The notes under the pieces were generated by a model, which saw only the letters and a list, made by a program, of their open reading frames with translations, was not told the origin of the DNA and searched no databases. This document shows positions 1-8,805 of a stretch of 64,000 nt of DNA, piece after piece. The position numbers and the translations under genes are program-made. How positions within the stretch are numbered: position 1 is the stretch's first letter; every line of letters starts with the position of its first letter. Source of the DNA: UBA6168 sp964573725 (lineage in GTDB: Bacteria; Bacteroidota; Bacteroidia; Chitinophagales; Saprospiraceae); the NCBI GenBank assembly GCA_964573725.1, contig CAZNLJ010000010.1:62001-126000 (forward strand), read 5' to 3'.

Positions 1-179
1 AAAGGCAGCATATTATTTTTTTCATAACAAATTATGATTGAGTCAATTTTTTGGCGGATTCCGCCTGTGCGGAGCCCGCATTCCCATCCGGTAGGCCGCT
101 CCGTCGGAGCCGGGCCATGCCGGACGGCCGCCGGTTGCCGGCCAGGAGGAGGGTACACGGTACCGCTCCGGAACGACGG

Positions 180-1238
180 TCAGAGGTGTGGTCCGATGAT
201 AACGGGTTTGACCGGTGGTTTCTTATACACTTTCGCGGTATAGTACACGCCGATTTCGAAACCTCCCTGGTAGCTGTTTATTTTTCGCATCGATGACAGG
301 GTGATGTCATAGGCCAGGGCGGCCTTGATATCCCCGTAGTCGATACCGAAGAGCAGTTGGGCGGCATCCCCGACGCGGTAGCCGAGCCCCATGTTCAGGC
401 GCATGTTGTTTTCCGGCTTGAGCTGGTAGCCGGCCCATGCATGGAGTTGGGCCTGGCGGGCGGGGCCCGTGCTGGCGAGATACAATTCGGGGGAGGCGCT
501 CCATTTGTCCGTCAACTTGACATTGACCTGTGCATGGGCCGTGAGCCGCATGGGCAGGTCGATGGTGGACGAACCGAAGTTGTAGTCTGAACTGGGCGTC
601 GTGATATGCCGTACGGAGAAACCCGCGTTGTAATCGAGCGTCTTGCTGACACGGGAACGGTACAGCAGGCCGATGTTGACATCGGAGAACGTCTTCATCG
701 GGTCATCCGACCCCGGTGTGGTGGTCCCGCCGCCCAGCACCTGGTCCTGGGTGGCCGCCGCCGGGGTGCTGGTCTGCTGCTGCGCCAGCAGGTCGCCCGG
801 AATGAAAGCCCGGATATTCCGGATGGAGCGGCCTACCCGTCCCCACTGGACGCCCAGCGCCAACACGTTGTCGCTGCGTTTGTCCAAGGCATAATGGAAG
901 GCGGCGGAAAGTTGGAAAGCGGAAACCCGCAGTTCCCCGGCACCCGCCTGGTCCTGGAACATCAAACCGCCCACCCCGACCCAATGGCGCTTACCTACCA
1001 GCAGCACCGGTGCATCGAGGAAGACGGTGGGGCTGGAGTAGGCGTTGGTGACGACCGTGCGTGCCTGGTCCCGGTAAATCCCGCCGATTCGGAAAGTTCC
1101 TTCGTAGGCGCCCGAAAAAGCCGGATTCATATGGAGCGGGTTCATGTAAAAAAGGGAATTGTGCAAGTCCTGGGCCTGCAGGAATCCCAGGCTACACATT
1201 GCCAGCAGCAATTGGAGGAGTGTCTTTTTTTTGGTCAT
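180..1238 (-). CDS. PorP/SprF family type IX secretion membrane protein
   Basis: 352 residues with a cleavable signal peptide (hydrophobic stretch at about 6-22 ending LQAQ). The family hallmark NSLFYMNPLHMNPAFSGAYEG-like segment follows at about 27-46. The rest alternates as expected for an outer-membrane beta-barrel and ends in the short PP-rich C-terminus often seen in this family. Known family members are outer-membrane proteins linked to type IX secretion and gliding adhesins in Bacteroidota. A threonine/alanine/glycine-rich insertion sits at roughly 150-175. No large adhesin or other por/gld gene is adjacent, so the cargo partner is not visible. The start is the ATG followed by a lysine-rich n-region. 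Confidence 0.9.
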   Translation of the reverse strand: MTKKKTLLQLLLAMCSLGFLQAQDLHNSLFYMNPLHMNPAFSGAYEGTFRIGGIYRDQARTVVTNAYSSPTVFLDAPVLLVGKRHWVGVGGLMFQDQAGAGELRVSAFQLSAAFHYALDKRSDNVLALGVQWGRVGRSIRNIRAFIPGDLLAQQQTSTPAAATQDQVLGGGTTTPGSDDPMKTFSDVNIGLLYRSRVSKTLDYNAGFSVRHITTPSSDYNFGSSTIDLPMRLTAHAQVNVKLTDKWSASPELYLASTGPARQAQLHAWAGYQLKPENNMRLNMGLGYRVGDAAQLLFGIDYGDIKAALAYDITLSSMRKINSYQGGFEIGVYYTAKVYKKPPVKPVIIGPHL

Positions 1239-1663
1239 GCGCTTGCGAATTTATGCGAAGCAACCGCTTCGTCATCCTTTTTTCCTTGGTCTCCGGCGTC
1301 GTCCCGGCCCTACCGAATCGGTGATTGCGGGCTTTCCGCAAAAGGGAGCGCCCTTGTCGGCAGGAAAGGCGGAAAGATAGCGTTTTTCCATCAAACGGGT
1401 GAATTTCCACCGCGCCGCCCCCCCCACATTTTCTCGGGACCTGCGTGCACCCCCCGATGCGGATACGGGCGGTCCGCGCGTCCCATTTTGGATTACATCG
1501 GCCTGCCGGAAATTTTCATACCGTTGAAGAACAGAAATTTATACAAAAAAACAACAAAAAACGGAACCCATGCCCCGATGGCGGAACAATTCCGGGGTCC
1601 TGTTTATTTTTTGACAGTTTTTCCTTCCCGCCGGATGTCGGCAGCCCGGAGGCAGGCAGCCGT
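1239..1663. other. Intergenic region between PorP-like and GT9 genes
   Basis: About 425 bases without a convincing gene. It holds the probable minus-strand terminator of the GT9 gene (1544-1600) and presumably the promoter of the PorP-like gene nearer 1239. I see no other structure. Confidence 0.6.
1544..1600 (-). terminator. Rho-independent terminator of the GT9/GH25 unit
   Basis: On the minus strand a GC-rich stem (GGACCCCG opposite CGGGG and GGGTTCC, with an internal CGGAA-TTG-TTCCG hairpin) is followed directly by GTTTTTTGTTGTTTTTTT. It lies about 60 bases after the stop of the GT9 gene. This matches the hairpin-plus-U-tract pattern; folding energy was not computed. Confidence 0.6.
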
Positions 1664-2680
1664 TCAGTTTTCCGGCAGAGGTCGGGCCGCCCAATCCGCA
1701 ATTTCCTGTACGGACTGGTCTTCCATGCAGCGGAAGTGTCCTTTCGGACACTGCCGATGGCCGATCTTGGAACAGGGGCGACAGGACAGCCCCCCCACCT
1801 CGAAGCGCCGACCCCGGTCGGCCATGCCTGCCGGCAGATAGGGCCACATGCCGAAAGCGGGAACCGTGCTGCCCCAAACGGATAGGATTTCCTTGCCGAA
1901 AGCGGCGGCGATGTGCATCATCCCGGTATCCGGACAAATCACCCGCCGGGCATCGCGGATGACCATGGCCGCCCCATGGAGGTCCAACGCCCCGCACAGG
2001 TTATGGACATGCGGACCGGCCGCCCGGGCGACCTGCGCCCCCGCCGCGGCCTCCGCGGGTCCTCCCAACAACAATACCTGCGCGGACAGCTTCCTGCAGA
2101 TGCCGATGACCTTGTGCGGCGGAAGTGTTTTCGTGGCATGTGCGGCCCCGATGACGAAAGCCAGGTAAGGCGTGCCGGCCGGTATCGGAAGCGCCGGCAT
2201 CCGACGTCCCGGCGGCAGGAAATAATCCAGTCCCTGTCCGTCGTAACGAACCCCGAACGAGCTGACCGCCTCGAAATACCGCTCGACGACATGCCGGACC
2301 GGAGCCCTCGCACCGATGGCATGGACCAGGCGCCACTTGCTGAAATTCGATTTCGGAAAATGCAGGAAAGGGACAGGCAGGAGGCATTTCAACTGCCAAC
2401 TGCGCAGGCTGCCATGGAGGTCCAACACATAATCGTACCGCTCCTGCCGGAGGGCGGACAGGCATTCCATCACGCTGTTTTCGATGACGATGACCTTGTC
2501 GATATGAGGATTGGCTTCCAACAAAGGCCGAAAGGAGCGTTTCGTCAGGTAGTGGATGGAAACGTCCGCCTGCATCCGCAGGCACCGTACGACAGGGGAG
2601 GTCAGGACGATGTCCCCGATGGAAGAGAAACGGAGGATGAGCACTTTCCGGCGGGTATCCGCTGCGGCTGGTGTTTGCAC
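1664..2680 (-). CDS. Glycosyltransferase family 9 (heptosyltransferase-like)
   Basis: 338 residues, normal for the family. The N-terminal motif LILRFSSIGDIVLTSPV (about 14-30) is the GT9 signature. DLHGSLRSW near 95, ATKTLPPHKV near 188 and CPDTGMMHIAAAFG near 260 match the second Rossmann domain that binds the nucleotide-sugar. A cysteine-rich C-terminal segment (CRPCSK...CPKG...CM) is typical of the LPS heptosyltransferase subgroup. It probably transfers a heptose or similar sugar to lipopolysaccharide core at the inner membrane face; the acceptor cannot be read from sequence. It lies 78 bases downstream of the GH25 gene on the same strand. Confidence 0.88.
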   Translation of the reverse strand: MQTPAAADTRRKVLILRFSSIGDIVLTSPVVRCLRMQADVSIHYLTKRSFRPLLEANPHIDKVIVIENSVMECLSALRQERYDYVLDLHGSLRSWQLKCLLPVPFLHFPKSNFSKWRLVHAIGARAPVRHVVERYFEAVSSFGVRYDGQGLDYFLPPGRRMPALPIPAGTPYLAFVIGAAHATKTLPPHKVIGICRKLSAQVLLLGGPAEAAAGAQVARAAGPHVHNLCGALDLHGAAMVIRDARRVICPDTGMMHIAAAFGKEILSVWGSTVPAFGMWPYLPAGMADRGRRFEVGGLSCRPCSKIGHRQCPKGHFRCMEDQSVQEIADWAARPLPEN

Positions 2681-2758
2681 GGTCTGTCGGTATTCCGCGT
2701 TGGCGCGGTGCTTCGGCGGTACCGGACCCGCTCACACCCGACGGCCAACAGGTTCGTC

Positions 2759-3517
2759 CTATGGTTTGCCGGAGGACAGCTTGCCGTCGGATCCGGTACC
2801 TTCCGGCAAGGTATCCGAATCCTCATCCAGGCGGACCAGGTACTGGTCGAGGTCTTTTTCGTCCCCATGGAAGACGTTCAGGTCCACCGGGCCGTTGATG
2901 CCTTCCAACCGGCCTTTGTTCCCGTATTGCCAGAAATGCCAACCCCGTCCCCGGCGGAGGAACGGTTCCTGCCACCTGCTGTACCGGGCAATCCAGATGG
3001 GATAATGGGGAAAATGATCCGCCAGGTACCGGTTGTAGAACTGTTGGTTGGTATATATCAAGGGCTTGGCCCGATAACTTTTCTCCACCAAGGACAGCCA
3101 TTCCGTCACGCCGCGGCGGAGCTGTTCGGCATCGACCCCGTCGGTCACCTCCACATCCAGGACGGGTAGCAGGTCCCCTTCCGCCGGGTCGTGTGTACCC
3201 ATGAAATTGGCGGCCTGTTCGTCGGCCGCGACTTTCGGGCGGAAAAAATGATAGGCCCCCCGCAGGATACCCGCGGATTTGGCAGCCCGCCAGTTCCGGT
3301 CGAAAAAGGAATCCCGCAAGGATGCTCCCTCCGAAGCCTTTACGAAAACGAAACGGATATCCTGTTCCGCCACACGCCCCCAATCGATATGGCGCTGGTA
3401 ATGGGATACGTCGATGCCATGCACGGCGAATCCCTCCTTGCGGTGCGTATCCAACTTGCAGGCGAGGGTAACAACGGAAAGAATAATGAAAAAGAAGATG
3501 GATCTTCCCATGGTCAT
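2759..3517 (-). CDS. Glycoside hydrolase family 25 lysozyme-like lipoprotein
   Basis: 252 residues. A short hydrophobic leader ends in VVTLAC (about 15-20), a plausible lipobox, so the protein may be lipid-anchored. The GH25 fold is recognisable from HGIDVSHYQ-HIDW near 33, FVKASEG near 58, GAYHFF near 87, PVLDVEV (catalytic D-x-E pair) near 116, and WIARYS near 175. GH25 enzymes cleave the N-acetylmuramic acid to N-acetylglucosamine bond of peptidoglycan. It likely acts in the periplasm or at the cell surface in wall remodelling or attack on other cells. The start used keeps the basic n-region MTMGR; a Met two codons later is an alternative. Confidence 0.88.
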   Translation of the reverse strand: MTMGRSIFFFIILSVVTLACKLDTHRKEGFAVHGIDVSHYQRHIDWGRVAEQDIRFVFVKASEGASLRDSFFDRNWRAAKSAGILRGAYHFFRPKVAADEQAANFMGTHDPAEGDLLPVLDVEVTDGVDAEQLRRGVTEWLSLVEKSYRAKPLIYTNQQFYNRYLADHFPHYPIWIARYSRWQEPFLRRGRGWHFWQYGNKGRLEGINGPVDLNVFHGDEKDLDQYLVRLDEDSDTLPEGTGSDGKLSSGKP

Positions 3518-3890
3518 GCAGTATCAGCAGCTGCGACAAGGTCGTTATGACATCCTGCAAGTACGCTATAATTTCATTCCAAAGCAACGGTAAGACCAAA
3601 AAAATATGATCCGTACGGGGCTTTCGGCATACCGTCCCCCGGGTCCGCGCCAGACAGGCCGCGCCACCGGCGCAACGATGTTTTCAAACCCCTGTTATTT
3701 TCAATTCAAATAAATGATATACAGCTATTTATATAGAAAGACCCAAGTGCGGGGAATCCCCGCTCCCGTCCCGCTTCCGATGCAGGAGGAAAAATAGGGG
3801 ACAAATACGGCCAAACCCGAAAATAGCTATTACTTTTGCTCCCTTTGTGCAAGGAACCAGGTCTGTCACAACGTAATTTTTTTATGAGAA
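3518..3890. other. Divergent intergenic region, GH25 / arginine decarboxylase
   Basis: 373 bases between divergent genes. No gene, tRNA or known riboswitch was recognised. A TACTTTTG element at 3831-3838 is a candidate -7 box for the decarboxylase. The stretch around 3700-3740 is AT-rich, as expected for promoters. Confidence 0.5.
3831..3838 (+). promoter_or_regulatory. Candidate -7 element (TAnnTTTG) for arginine decarboxylase
   Basis: TACTTTTG fits the Bacteroidota -7 consensus TAnnTTTG and lies 52 bases before the ATG at 3891. No clear -33 TTG is present at the usual distance, so support is partial. Confidence 0.45.
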
Positions 3891-5291
3891 ATGATTAAAA
3901 ACCGTTATTTCGATCTGATTGACCAAACCTTCTATTTTCCACAGGAAGGATTCGACATCGAGGATGGCAACCTCATTTTCAATGGTGTCCCGCTGAAATA
4001 CCTGATCAACAAATACGGCACTCCGCTGAAACTCACCTACCTTCCCAAGATCGGTACGCAAGTCAAGAAAGCGAAAAACCTGTTCAACAAGGCCCGCAAA
4101 GGCCTCGGATACCGGGGCAAGTACCATTACTGCTACTGCACCAAGAGCAGCCATTTCAGCTATGTGGTACAGGAAGTGCTGCGCCACGGCGTCGACCTGG
4201 AAACCTCCTCCTCCTTCGATATCGACCTGATCCGGAACATTTACCGAAAGGAATGGATAGACAAGGACACGGTCATCATCAACAACGGTTTCAAGACCCG
4301 GGAGTATGCGCAAAAGATATCGGACCTCATCAACGAGGGTTTCGGCAATGTGATTCCCATCCTGGACAACAAGCAGGAAATCGAGTATTTCGAGGAAATG
4401 GTCACCGGCAAATGCCAGGTCGGGATCCGTGTCGCGACGGATGAGGAGCCCAATTTCGAGTTCTACACCTCCCGGCTGGGCATACGGGGGTCCGAAGTCC
4501 TCCATTTTTACAAGGACCGCCTGCAAAAAAGCAAGAAGTTCAAGGTCAGCATGCTCCATTTTTTCGTGGACACCGGCATCCGCGATTCCCTCTATTATTG
4601 GGGCGAACTCAAGAAGGCCGTCAAATTGTACTGCGAACTCAAGAAGATATGCCCTTCCCTGAGCGCCCTGAACATCGGGGGCGGGATGCCTATCCGGAAC
4701 TCCCTGGGTTTCGAATTCGATTACACATACATGGTCCGGGAGATCGTCAACATGATCCTTTCGGCCTGCCAGGAAGAAGGGATTCCGGAACCGGACATCT
4801 ACACCGAATTCGGGAAATATACGGTCGGGGAGAGCGGGGCGCTCATTTTCGCCGTCCTGGACCAAAAGCAGCAGAACGACGCGGAGGTCTGGTATATGAT
4901 CGACAATTCCCTGATCACCACGATGCCGGACAGTTGGGGGATTGCCGAGCGGTTCATCCTGTTGCCTGTCAACAAATGGCAGAATGAATACCGGCGGGTG
5001 AACATCGGCGGGCTGAGCTGCGACAATTCGGATTACTACAATTCGGAGGTCCACGAAAGCCAGGTCTACCTACCCACCATCGACAAGAACGATACGGAAC
5101 CGCTGTACCTGGGTTTTTTCCATACCGGCGCCTACCAGGACTCGCTGAGCGGCTACGGCGGGATCAAGCATTGCCTGATCCCTTCCCCCAAGCACGTCCT
5201 CATCTACAAGGATGCCAAGGGAAACATCGTGGACAAGCTGTACCGGGAGGAGCAGAAGCCGGAGGAAATGCTCAAGATCCTGGGTTATTGA
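3891..5291 (+). CDS. speA: Arginine decarboxylase, alanine-racemase-fold (type III PLP)
   Basis: 466 residues. The PLP lysine region is YHYCYCTKSSHFSYV at about 80-95, the glycine-rich phosphate-binding loop is LNIGGGMP at about 260, and the C-terminal active-site motif CDNSDYY is at about 380. This matches the compact biosynthetic-type arginine decarboxylases of Bacteroidota rather than the about 650-residue E. coli SpeA. It would convert arginine to agmatine as the first step of putrescine/spermidine synthesis in the cytoplasm. A diaminopimelate decarboxylase role is less likely because the sequence is longer and has the Bacteroidota ADC N-terminus. The gene stands alone with a long leader. 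Confidence 0.85.
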   Translation: MIKNRYFDLIDQTFYFPQEGFDIEDGNLIFNGVPLKYLINKYGTPLKLTYLPKIGTQVKKAKNLFNKARKGLGYRGKYHYCYCTKSSHFSYVVQEVLRHGVDLETSSSFDIDLIRNIYRKEWIDKDTVIINNGFKTREYAQKISDLINEGFGNVIPILDNKQEIEYFEEMVTGKCQVGIRVATDEEPNFEFYTSRLGIRGSEVLHFYKDRLQKSKKFKVSMLHFFVDTGIRDSLYYWGELKKAVKLYCELKKICPSLSALNIGGGMPIRNSLGFEFDYTYMVREIVNMILSACQEEGIPEPDIYTEFGKYTVGESGALIFAVLDQKQQNDAEVWYMIDNSLITTMPDSWGIAERFILLPVNKWQNEYRRVNIGGLSCDNSDYYNSEVHESQVYLPTIDKNDTEPLYLGFFHTGAYQDSLSGYGGIKHCLIPSPKHVLIYKDAKGNIVDKLYREEQKPEEMLKILGY

Positions 5292-5309
5292 AGCGATTGG
5301 CGCCGGCGG

Positions 5310-6302
5310 TCAGAGCCAGCGGTTTTCCCGGTACCATCGAAGGGTTTCCTGCAAGCCTTCCTCCAGCCCGTATTGCGGCTGGAAGTTGAGGTCTTCCCGA
5401 AGCGGGCTGATATCACATTTCCAATTGAGGCTTTCGAGGATGGACACCTTTTCGAGGTTCAGGGCGGGGTATGCGCCCCTGAATTTGCCGGCTTGTTCCA
5501 TGGTCCAGGCCAGGGCCCTGACCAGGGAAACGGGAATGTGTATGCGGACCGTCCTTTTGCCGAGCATTTTCCTGGTGGCTTCCCCGAGGTCCCATTGCGC
5601 ATAGTGCCGGCCGTCCGAAACGAAGTAACTTTTCCGGGAGATTCCGGACAAGGTGGCATCCAGGGTGACACGGGCCAGGTCCTTGACATAAACGAAGGCC
5701 AGGTGTTGCCGTCGGAAACCGATGTAGGCTTCCAGGTTGTAGTTGACCAGTCGGAAAAAGGTGAGGATCTCTTTTTCCCGGGGGCCATAGACCCCGGTCG
5801 GCCGCAGGACGACATAGGGGAGTTCCGGCAGTTGGGCCAGGTAGCGTTCGGCGGCCAGTTTGGCTTTCCCGTAGGTGTTGATGGGTCTGGGTTCCCGGTC
5901 TTCCGTCATGAAGTCGGAAAGGTCGGCGGGGTCCGCCGGCCCGTAGGAGGCGGCGCTGCTGATGAAGGTGAACTTTTCGGGTGCCTGGCCGCTGGCGAGG
6001 GCCGCATCCGCCAGGTTGCGGACGTAATCGAAATTGACGGCCCAATAATCGGACAAGCGGGGCGCGGATACGACCCCTGCGTTGTGGATGATGTAGTCGA
6101 AGGCATGTTCCGCCAGCTGCCGGGTCAGCCCATCGGGGTCACTGAGGTCCATTTCCAGGAACCGGATGCGCCGGTCCTGCAGGTAGGCCCTGCTGCTGGA
6201 TGCCCGGACGCCGGCAAAGACCTGAAGGTCCCGACGAAGGCATTCCTCCACAAGATGGCTCCCGACAAAACCGGATGCGCCGGTGACCAGTATCTTTTTC
6301 AT
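5310..6302 (-). CDS. cerR: NAD(P)-dependent epimerase-type reductase, CerR-like (ceramide pathway)
   Basis: About 330 residues. Extended short-chain dehydrogenase: GASGFVGSHLV coenzyme loop immediately after the start, HNAGVV near 75, and the YGKAKLAAERY catalytic Y-x-x-x-K near 145. Generic annotation would be NAD-dependent epimerase/dehydratase. Its place as the last gene of a unit with serine palmitoyltransferase and a GNAT-like protein matches Caulobacter CerR and the Bacteroides 3-ketosphinganine reductase. It therefore probably reduces the 3-keto group of ketosphinganine or keto-ceramide; that role is inferred from context. I start at the ATG of MKKILVTG (6302); an in-frame ATG at 6335 would add 11 unlikely residues. 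Confidence 0.8.
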   Translation of the reverse strand: MKKILVTGASGFVGSHLVEECLRRDLQVFAGVRASSSRAYLQDRRIRFLEMDLSDPDGLTRQLAEHAFDYIIHNAGVVSAPRLSDYWAVNFDYVRNLADAALASGQAPEKFTFISSAASYGPADPADLSDFMTEDREPRPINTYGKAKLAAERYLAQLPELPYVVLRPTGVYGPREKEILTFFRLVNYNLEAYIGFRRQHLAFVYVKDLARVTLDATLSGISRKSYFVSDGRHYAQWDLGEATRKMLGKRTVRIHIPVSLVRALAWTMEQAGKFRGAYPALNLEKVSILESLNWKCDISPLREDLNFQPQYGLEEGLQETLRWYRENRWL

Positions 6303-6368
6303 CGGGAAGGCGATTGGTTGGAGGCCGGTCGGCACCGGCCGTTTTCCGCAAGGGGCGGACAGTTTGCT

Positions 6369-7487
6369 TCAAAGTGTTTTTTCATACAGACGGTACCTTT
6401 TGTAGACGGTCAGACCGGCCCTTTCGATTCCCCGGCGCATCAGGTCGTTGGATTCCAGGATCCAGGACGCCTCCCCCTCGATATAGCCCTTGCGAAAGAA
6501 TTCGGACATCAGGCGGGCATAGAAAACGCCTTCGATACCCAAGCGCCGGTAATCCGGGATCACCCCCAGCAGGATGACACGGGCGGACTTGACCTGTTTC
6601 CGTCGGAACAACAGTTTGAAGATACCGGTCGGCAGCAGCCGGCCCCGTCGGATGGTCCGGGTGACTTCATTGATGTTCGGGACGGCCAGGGCGAAAGCCA
6701 CCAGGCGGCCGTTGTCCTCCGCCATCACGGCGAAATCGGGATCGATGATCATTTTCATCTCGGCGGCCAAGCGGTCGAACTCGGCATCGGTCGGCGGAAC
6801 GAAACCCCAATTGCGGTCCCATGCCGATTTATACACTTCGCGGACGGCGACGAGTTCCCGTTGAAAGTTTCGCATATCCAGTCGCCGGATGGTAATGCCA
6901 CGGCGGCCCAGGCGCTCCACCAAGCCGCCCGTCAGTCCCAGCACCTTGGTATCGATATGATCCCGGTGGCCGTGGTAGGCAAGCAGGTCCATCTGCTTCC
7001 GGAAGCCGTAACGGTCCATGAATTCGGGATAATAGGGCTTGTTATAGGCCATCATGACCATGGGTGGTCGGTCGAAGCCTTCCACCAGCATGCCGGCCAC
7101 ATCGTTGGTCGTCAGGTTGGTGGGACCCAGCATGGCCGTCAGTCCCTGTTCCCGCAACCATTGTGCCGCCGTATCCAGCAGCCGGAAGGCGACCGATTCC
7201 TCCGGAACGGTATCGAAGCATCCGAAGAATCCCACCTGGGCATCGGCGAACCGGTTGTATTCGTTGTTGCGGATGGCGGCGATGCGGCCGACCACGCGGC
7301 CGTCCTGTTCGGCGAGGAACAGCTTCGCCTGCGAGTGGCGGAAGAACGGGTTTTTCCGCTCGTCGAGCAGCTCCTTTTGTCCGAGGTACAACTCCGGGAC
7401 ATAATGGGGGTCCTCCGCATACAGGTCGTGCGGGAAATCGATGAAGCGCCGCTTTTGCCGGTCGGAGGTGACGGGAACGATTTGCAT
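6369..7487 (-). CDS. GNAT-like acyltransferase, probable bacterial ceramide synthase
   Basis: 372 residues, long for a GNAT protein and consistent with a tandem GNAT-like fold. The N-terminal half has FPHDLYAEDPHYVPEL, a NPFF-x-H segment and RVVGRIAAIRNNEYN. The middle has MLGPTNLTTNDVAGMLVEGF. The C-terminal half ends with VILLGVIPDYRRLGIEGVFY (an acyl-CoA-loop-like RRLGIEG) and WILESND. This is the protein type found beside serine palmitoyltransferase in sphingolipid-making bacteria and shown in Caulobacter to be the N-acylating ceramide synthase (bCerS). The function here is inferred from that family and from the 13-base gap to spt upstream. A generic acetyltransferase role cannot be excluded from sequence alone. 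Confidence 0.75.
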   Translation of the reverse strand: MQIVPVTSDRQKRRFIDFPHDLYAEDPHYVPELYLGQKELLDERKNPFFRHSQAKLFLAEQDGRVVGRIAAIRNNEYNRFADAQVGFFGCFDTVPEESVAFRLLDTAAQWLREQGLTAMLGPTNLTTNDVAGMLVEGFDRPPMVMMAYNKPYYPEFMDRYGFRKQMDLLAYHGHRDHIDTKVLGLTGGLVERLGRRGITIRRLDMRNFQRELVAVREVYKSAWDRNWGFVPPTDAEFDRLAAEMKMIIDPDFAVMAEDNGRLVAFALAVPNINEVTRTIRRGRLLPTGIFKLLFRRKQVKSARVILLGVIPDYRRLGIEGVFYARLMSEFFRKGYIEGEASWILESNDLMRRGIERAGLTVYKRYRLYEKTL

Positions 7488-7500
7488 AAGCTAAGGAGTA

Positions 7501-8712
7501 TCAGGCCGTCTGTCCGATCTGTACATCCAGCTGCCGGGCGATGGTATAGAGCTTGCCGATGGCCTCCTCGATTTGTCCGGGCGTATGGGTAGCCATCAGG
7601 GAGAACCGGATGAGGGAATCCTCCGGGGCGACGGCCGGGGTGATGACCGGATTGACGAACACGCCGTTGTCCTGCAACAAGCGGGTCAGCATGAAGGTCT
7701 TGTTGACATCCCGGATGTAGATGGGGATGATGGGGGTTTGGGAGTGTCCGGTATCGAACCCGCAGTCATCCAGCATTTTCTTGGCCAGGCGGGTGTTGTA
7801 CCAGAGTTGTTCGAGCCGTTCCGGTTCCTGTTGGATCAGTTCCAGGGCAGCGATGACGGCGGCTGCATTGGCCGGCGCGATGCTTGCGCTGAAGATCAGG
7901 GCCCTGGCGTTGTGCTTGAGCCAGTTGGCGATATCGTGACTCGTTGCGATGAATCCACCGATGGTGGCGAGCGATTTGGAGAAGGTACCCATGATCAGGT
8001 CCACCTCGTCGGTCATCCCGAAGTGGTTGCTGGTGCCCCGCCCCAATTCCCCCATGACCCCCAGGCCATGGGCATCGTCCACCATGACATTGGCGTTGTA
8101 GCGCCGGGCCAGGTCCACGATTTCCGGCAGCCTGGCCACATCGCCTTCCATGCTGAAGACGCCGTCCATGACGATCAGGGCGACATCGTCCGCCCCCCGG
8201 TCCCTGTTGACACGCTGCAGCACCGTTTCCAGGGATTCCATGTTGTTGTGCTTGTATTTCCGGGTGGTGGCGAATGACAACCGGGTGCCGTCGACGATGG
8301 AAGCGTGGTTGAACTCATCACTCAGGATGAAATCCTTCCTGCCCAGCAGGGAGGAAAGGACGCCGAGGTTCACCTGCATACCCGTGGAGAAGACGATGGC
8401 TTCCTCCTTTCCGGTGTAGGCCGCGAGTTTCTCCTCGAGTTCGATATGGAGGTCGAGCGTCCCGTTGAGGAACCTGGACCCGGCGCAGCCCGAACCGTAC
8501 TTGTCGACGGCCCGCTTGGCCGCTTCCTTCAGCTTCGGATGGTTCGTCAATCCGAGGTAGCTGTTGGAACCGAACATGAGCACATCCTTCCCGTTGATCT
8601 TGACGACGGTGTCCTGGTCACTTTCGATGACCCGGAAGTATGGATATACGCCCGCCGCTTTCGCTTCCTGCGGCGCGGTATACCGCTTCATTTTCTGTTG
8701 AAGCAGGTTCAT
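7501..8712 (-). CDS. spt: Serine palmitoyltransferase (alpha-oxoamine synthase)
   Basis: 403 residues, fold type I PLP enzyme. Visible features are GSNSYLGLTNHP near 48-59, YGSGCAGSRFLNG near 72-84, the PLP-stacking His136 in NHASIVDG, D212-D213-H215 in VDDAHGLG, and the Schiff-base Lys246 in TFSKSLATIGGF. The sequence closely resembles the soluble SPT of Bacteroides (BT_0870 type), including the RFLNGTLDLH stretch. It would condense serine with palmitoyl-CoA to 3-ketosphinganine, committing carbon to sphingolipids. The following GNAT-like and reductase genes on the same strand supply the next steps. A KBL or BioF activity is the usual alternative annotation, but the neighbours favour SPT. 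Confidence 0.88.
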   Translation of the reverse strand: MNLLQQKMKRYTAPQEAKAAGVYPYFRVIESDQDTVVKINGKDVLMFGSNSYLGLTNHPKLKEAAKRAVDKYGSGCAGSRFLNGTLDLHIELEEKLAAYTGKEEAIVFSTGMQVNLGVLSSLLGRKDFILSDEFNHASIVDGTRLSFATTRKYKHNNMESLETVLQRVNRDRGADDVALIVMDGVFSMEGDVARLPEIVDLARRYNANVMVDDAHGLGVMGELGRGTSNHFGMTDEVDLIMGTFSKSLATIGGFIATSHDIANWLKHNARALIFSASIAPANAAAVIAALELIQQEPERLEQLWYNTRLAKKMLDDCGFDTGHSQTPIIPIYIRDVNKTFMLTRLLQDNGVFVNPVITPAVAPEDSLIRFSLMATHTPGQIEEAIGKLYTIARQLDVQIGQTA

Positions 8713-8805
8713 GTTTTTTCTGTTATATTAGCCTATGAATGAATGTCTTGCCCTTTATTACCCGACGGGATGCCGAGACCCGGCGCAGCGGGAAAATCCG
8801 GCCGC

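Noticed and set aside
606..1841. A 411-codon plus-strand frame over the PorP-like gene and the following gap
   Set aside because: Antisense of PorP for most of its length, then crosses a terminator; no motifs.
5373..7592. A 739-codon plus-strand frame across the ceramide genes
   Set aside because: It spans two real genes on the other strand and has the composition of a reversed coding frame.
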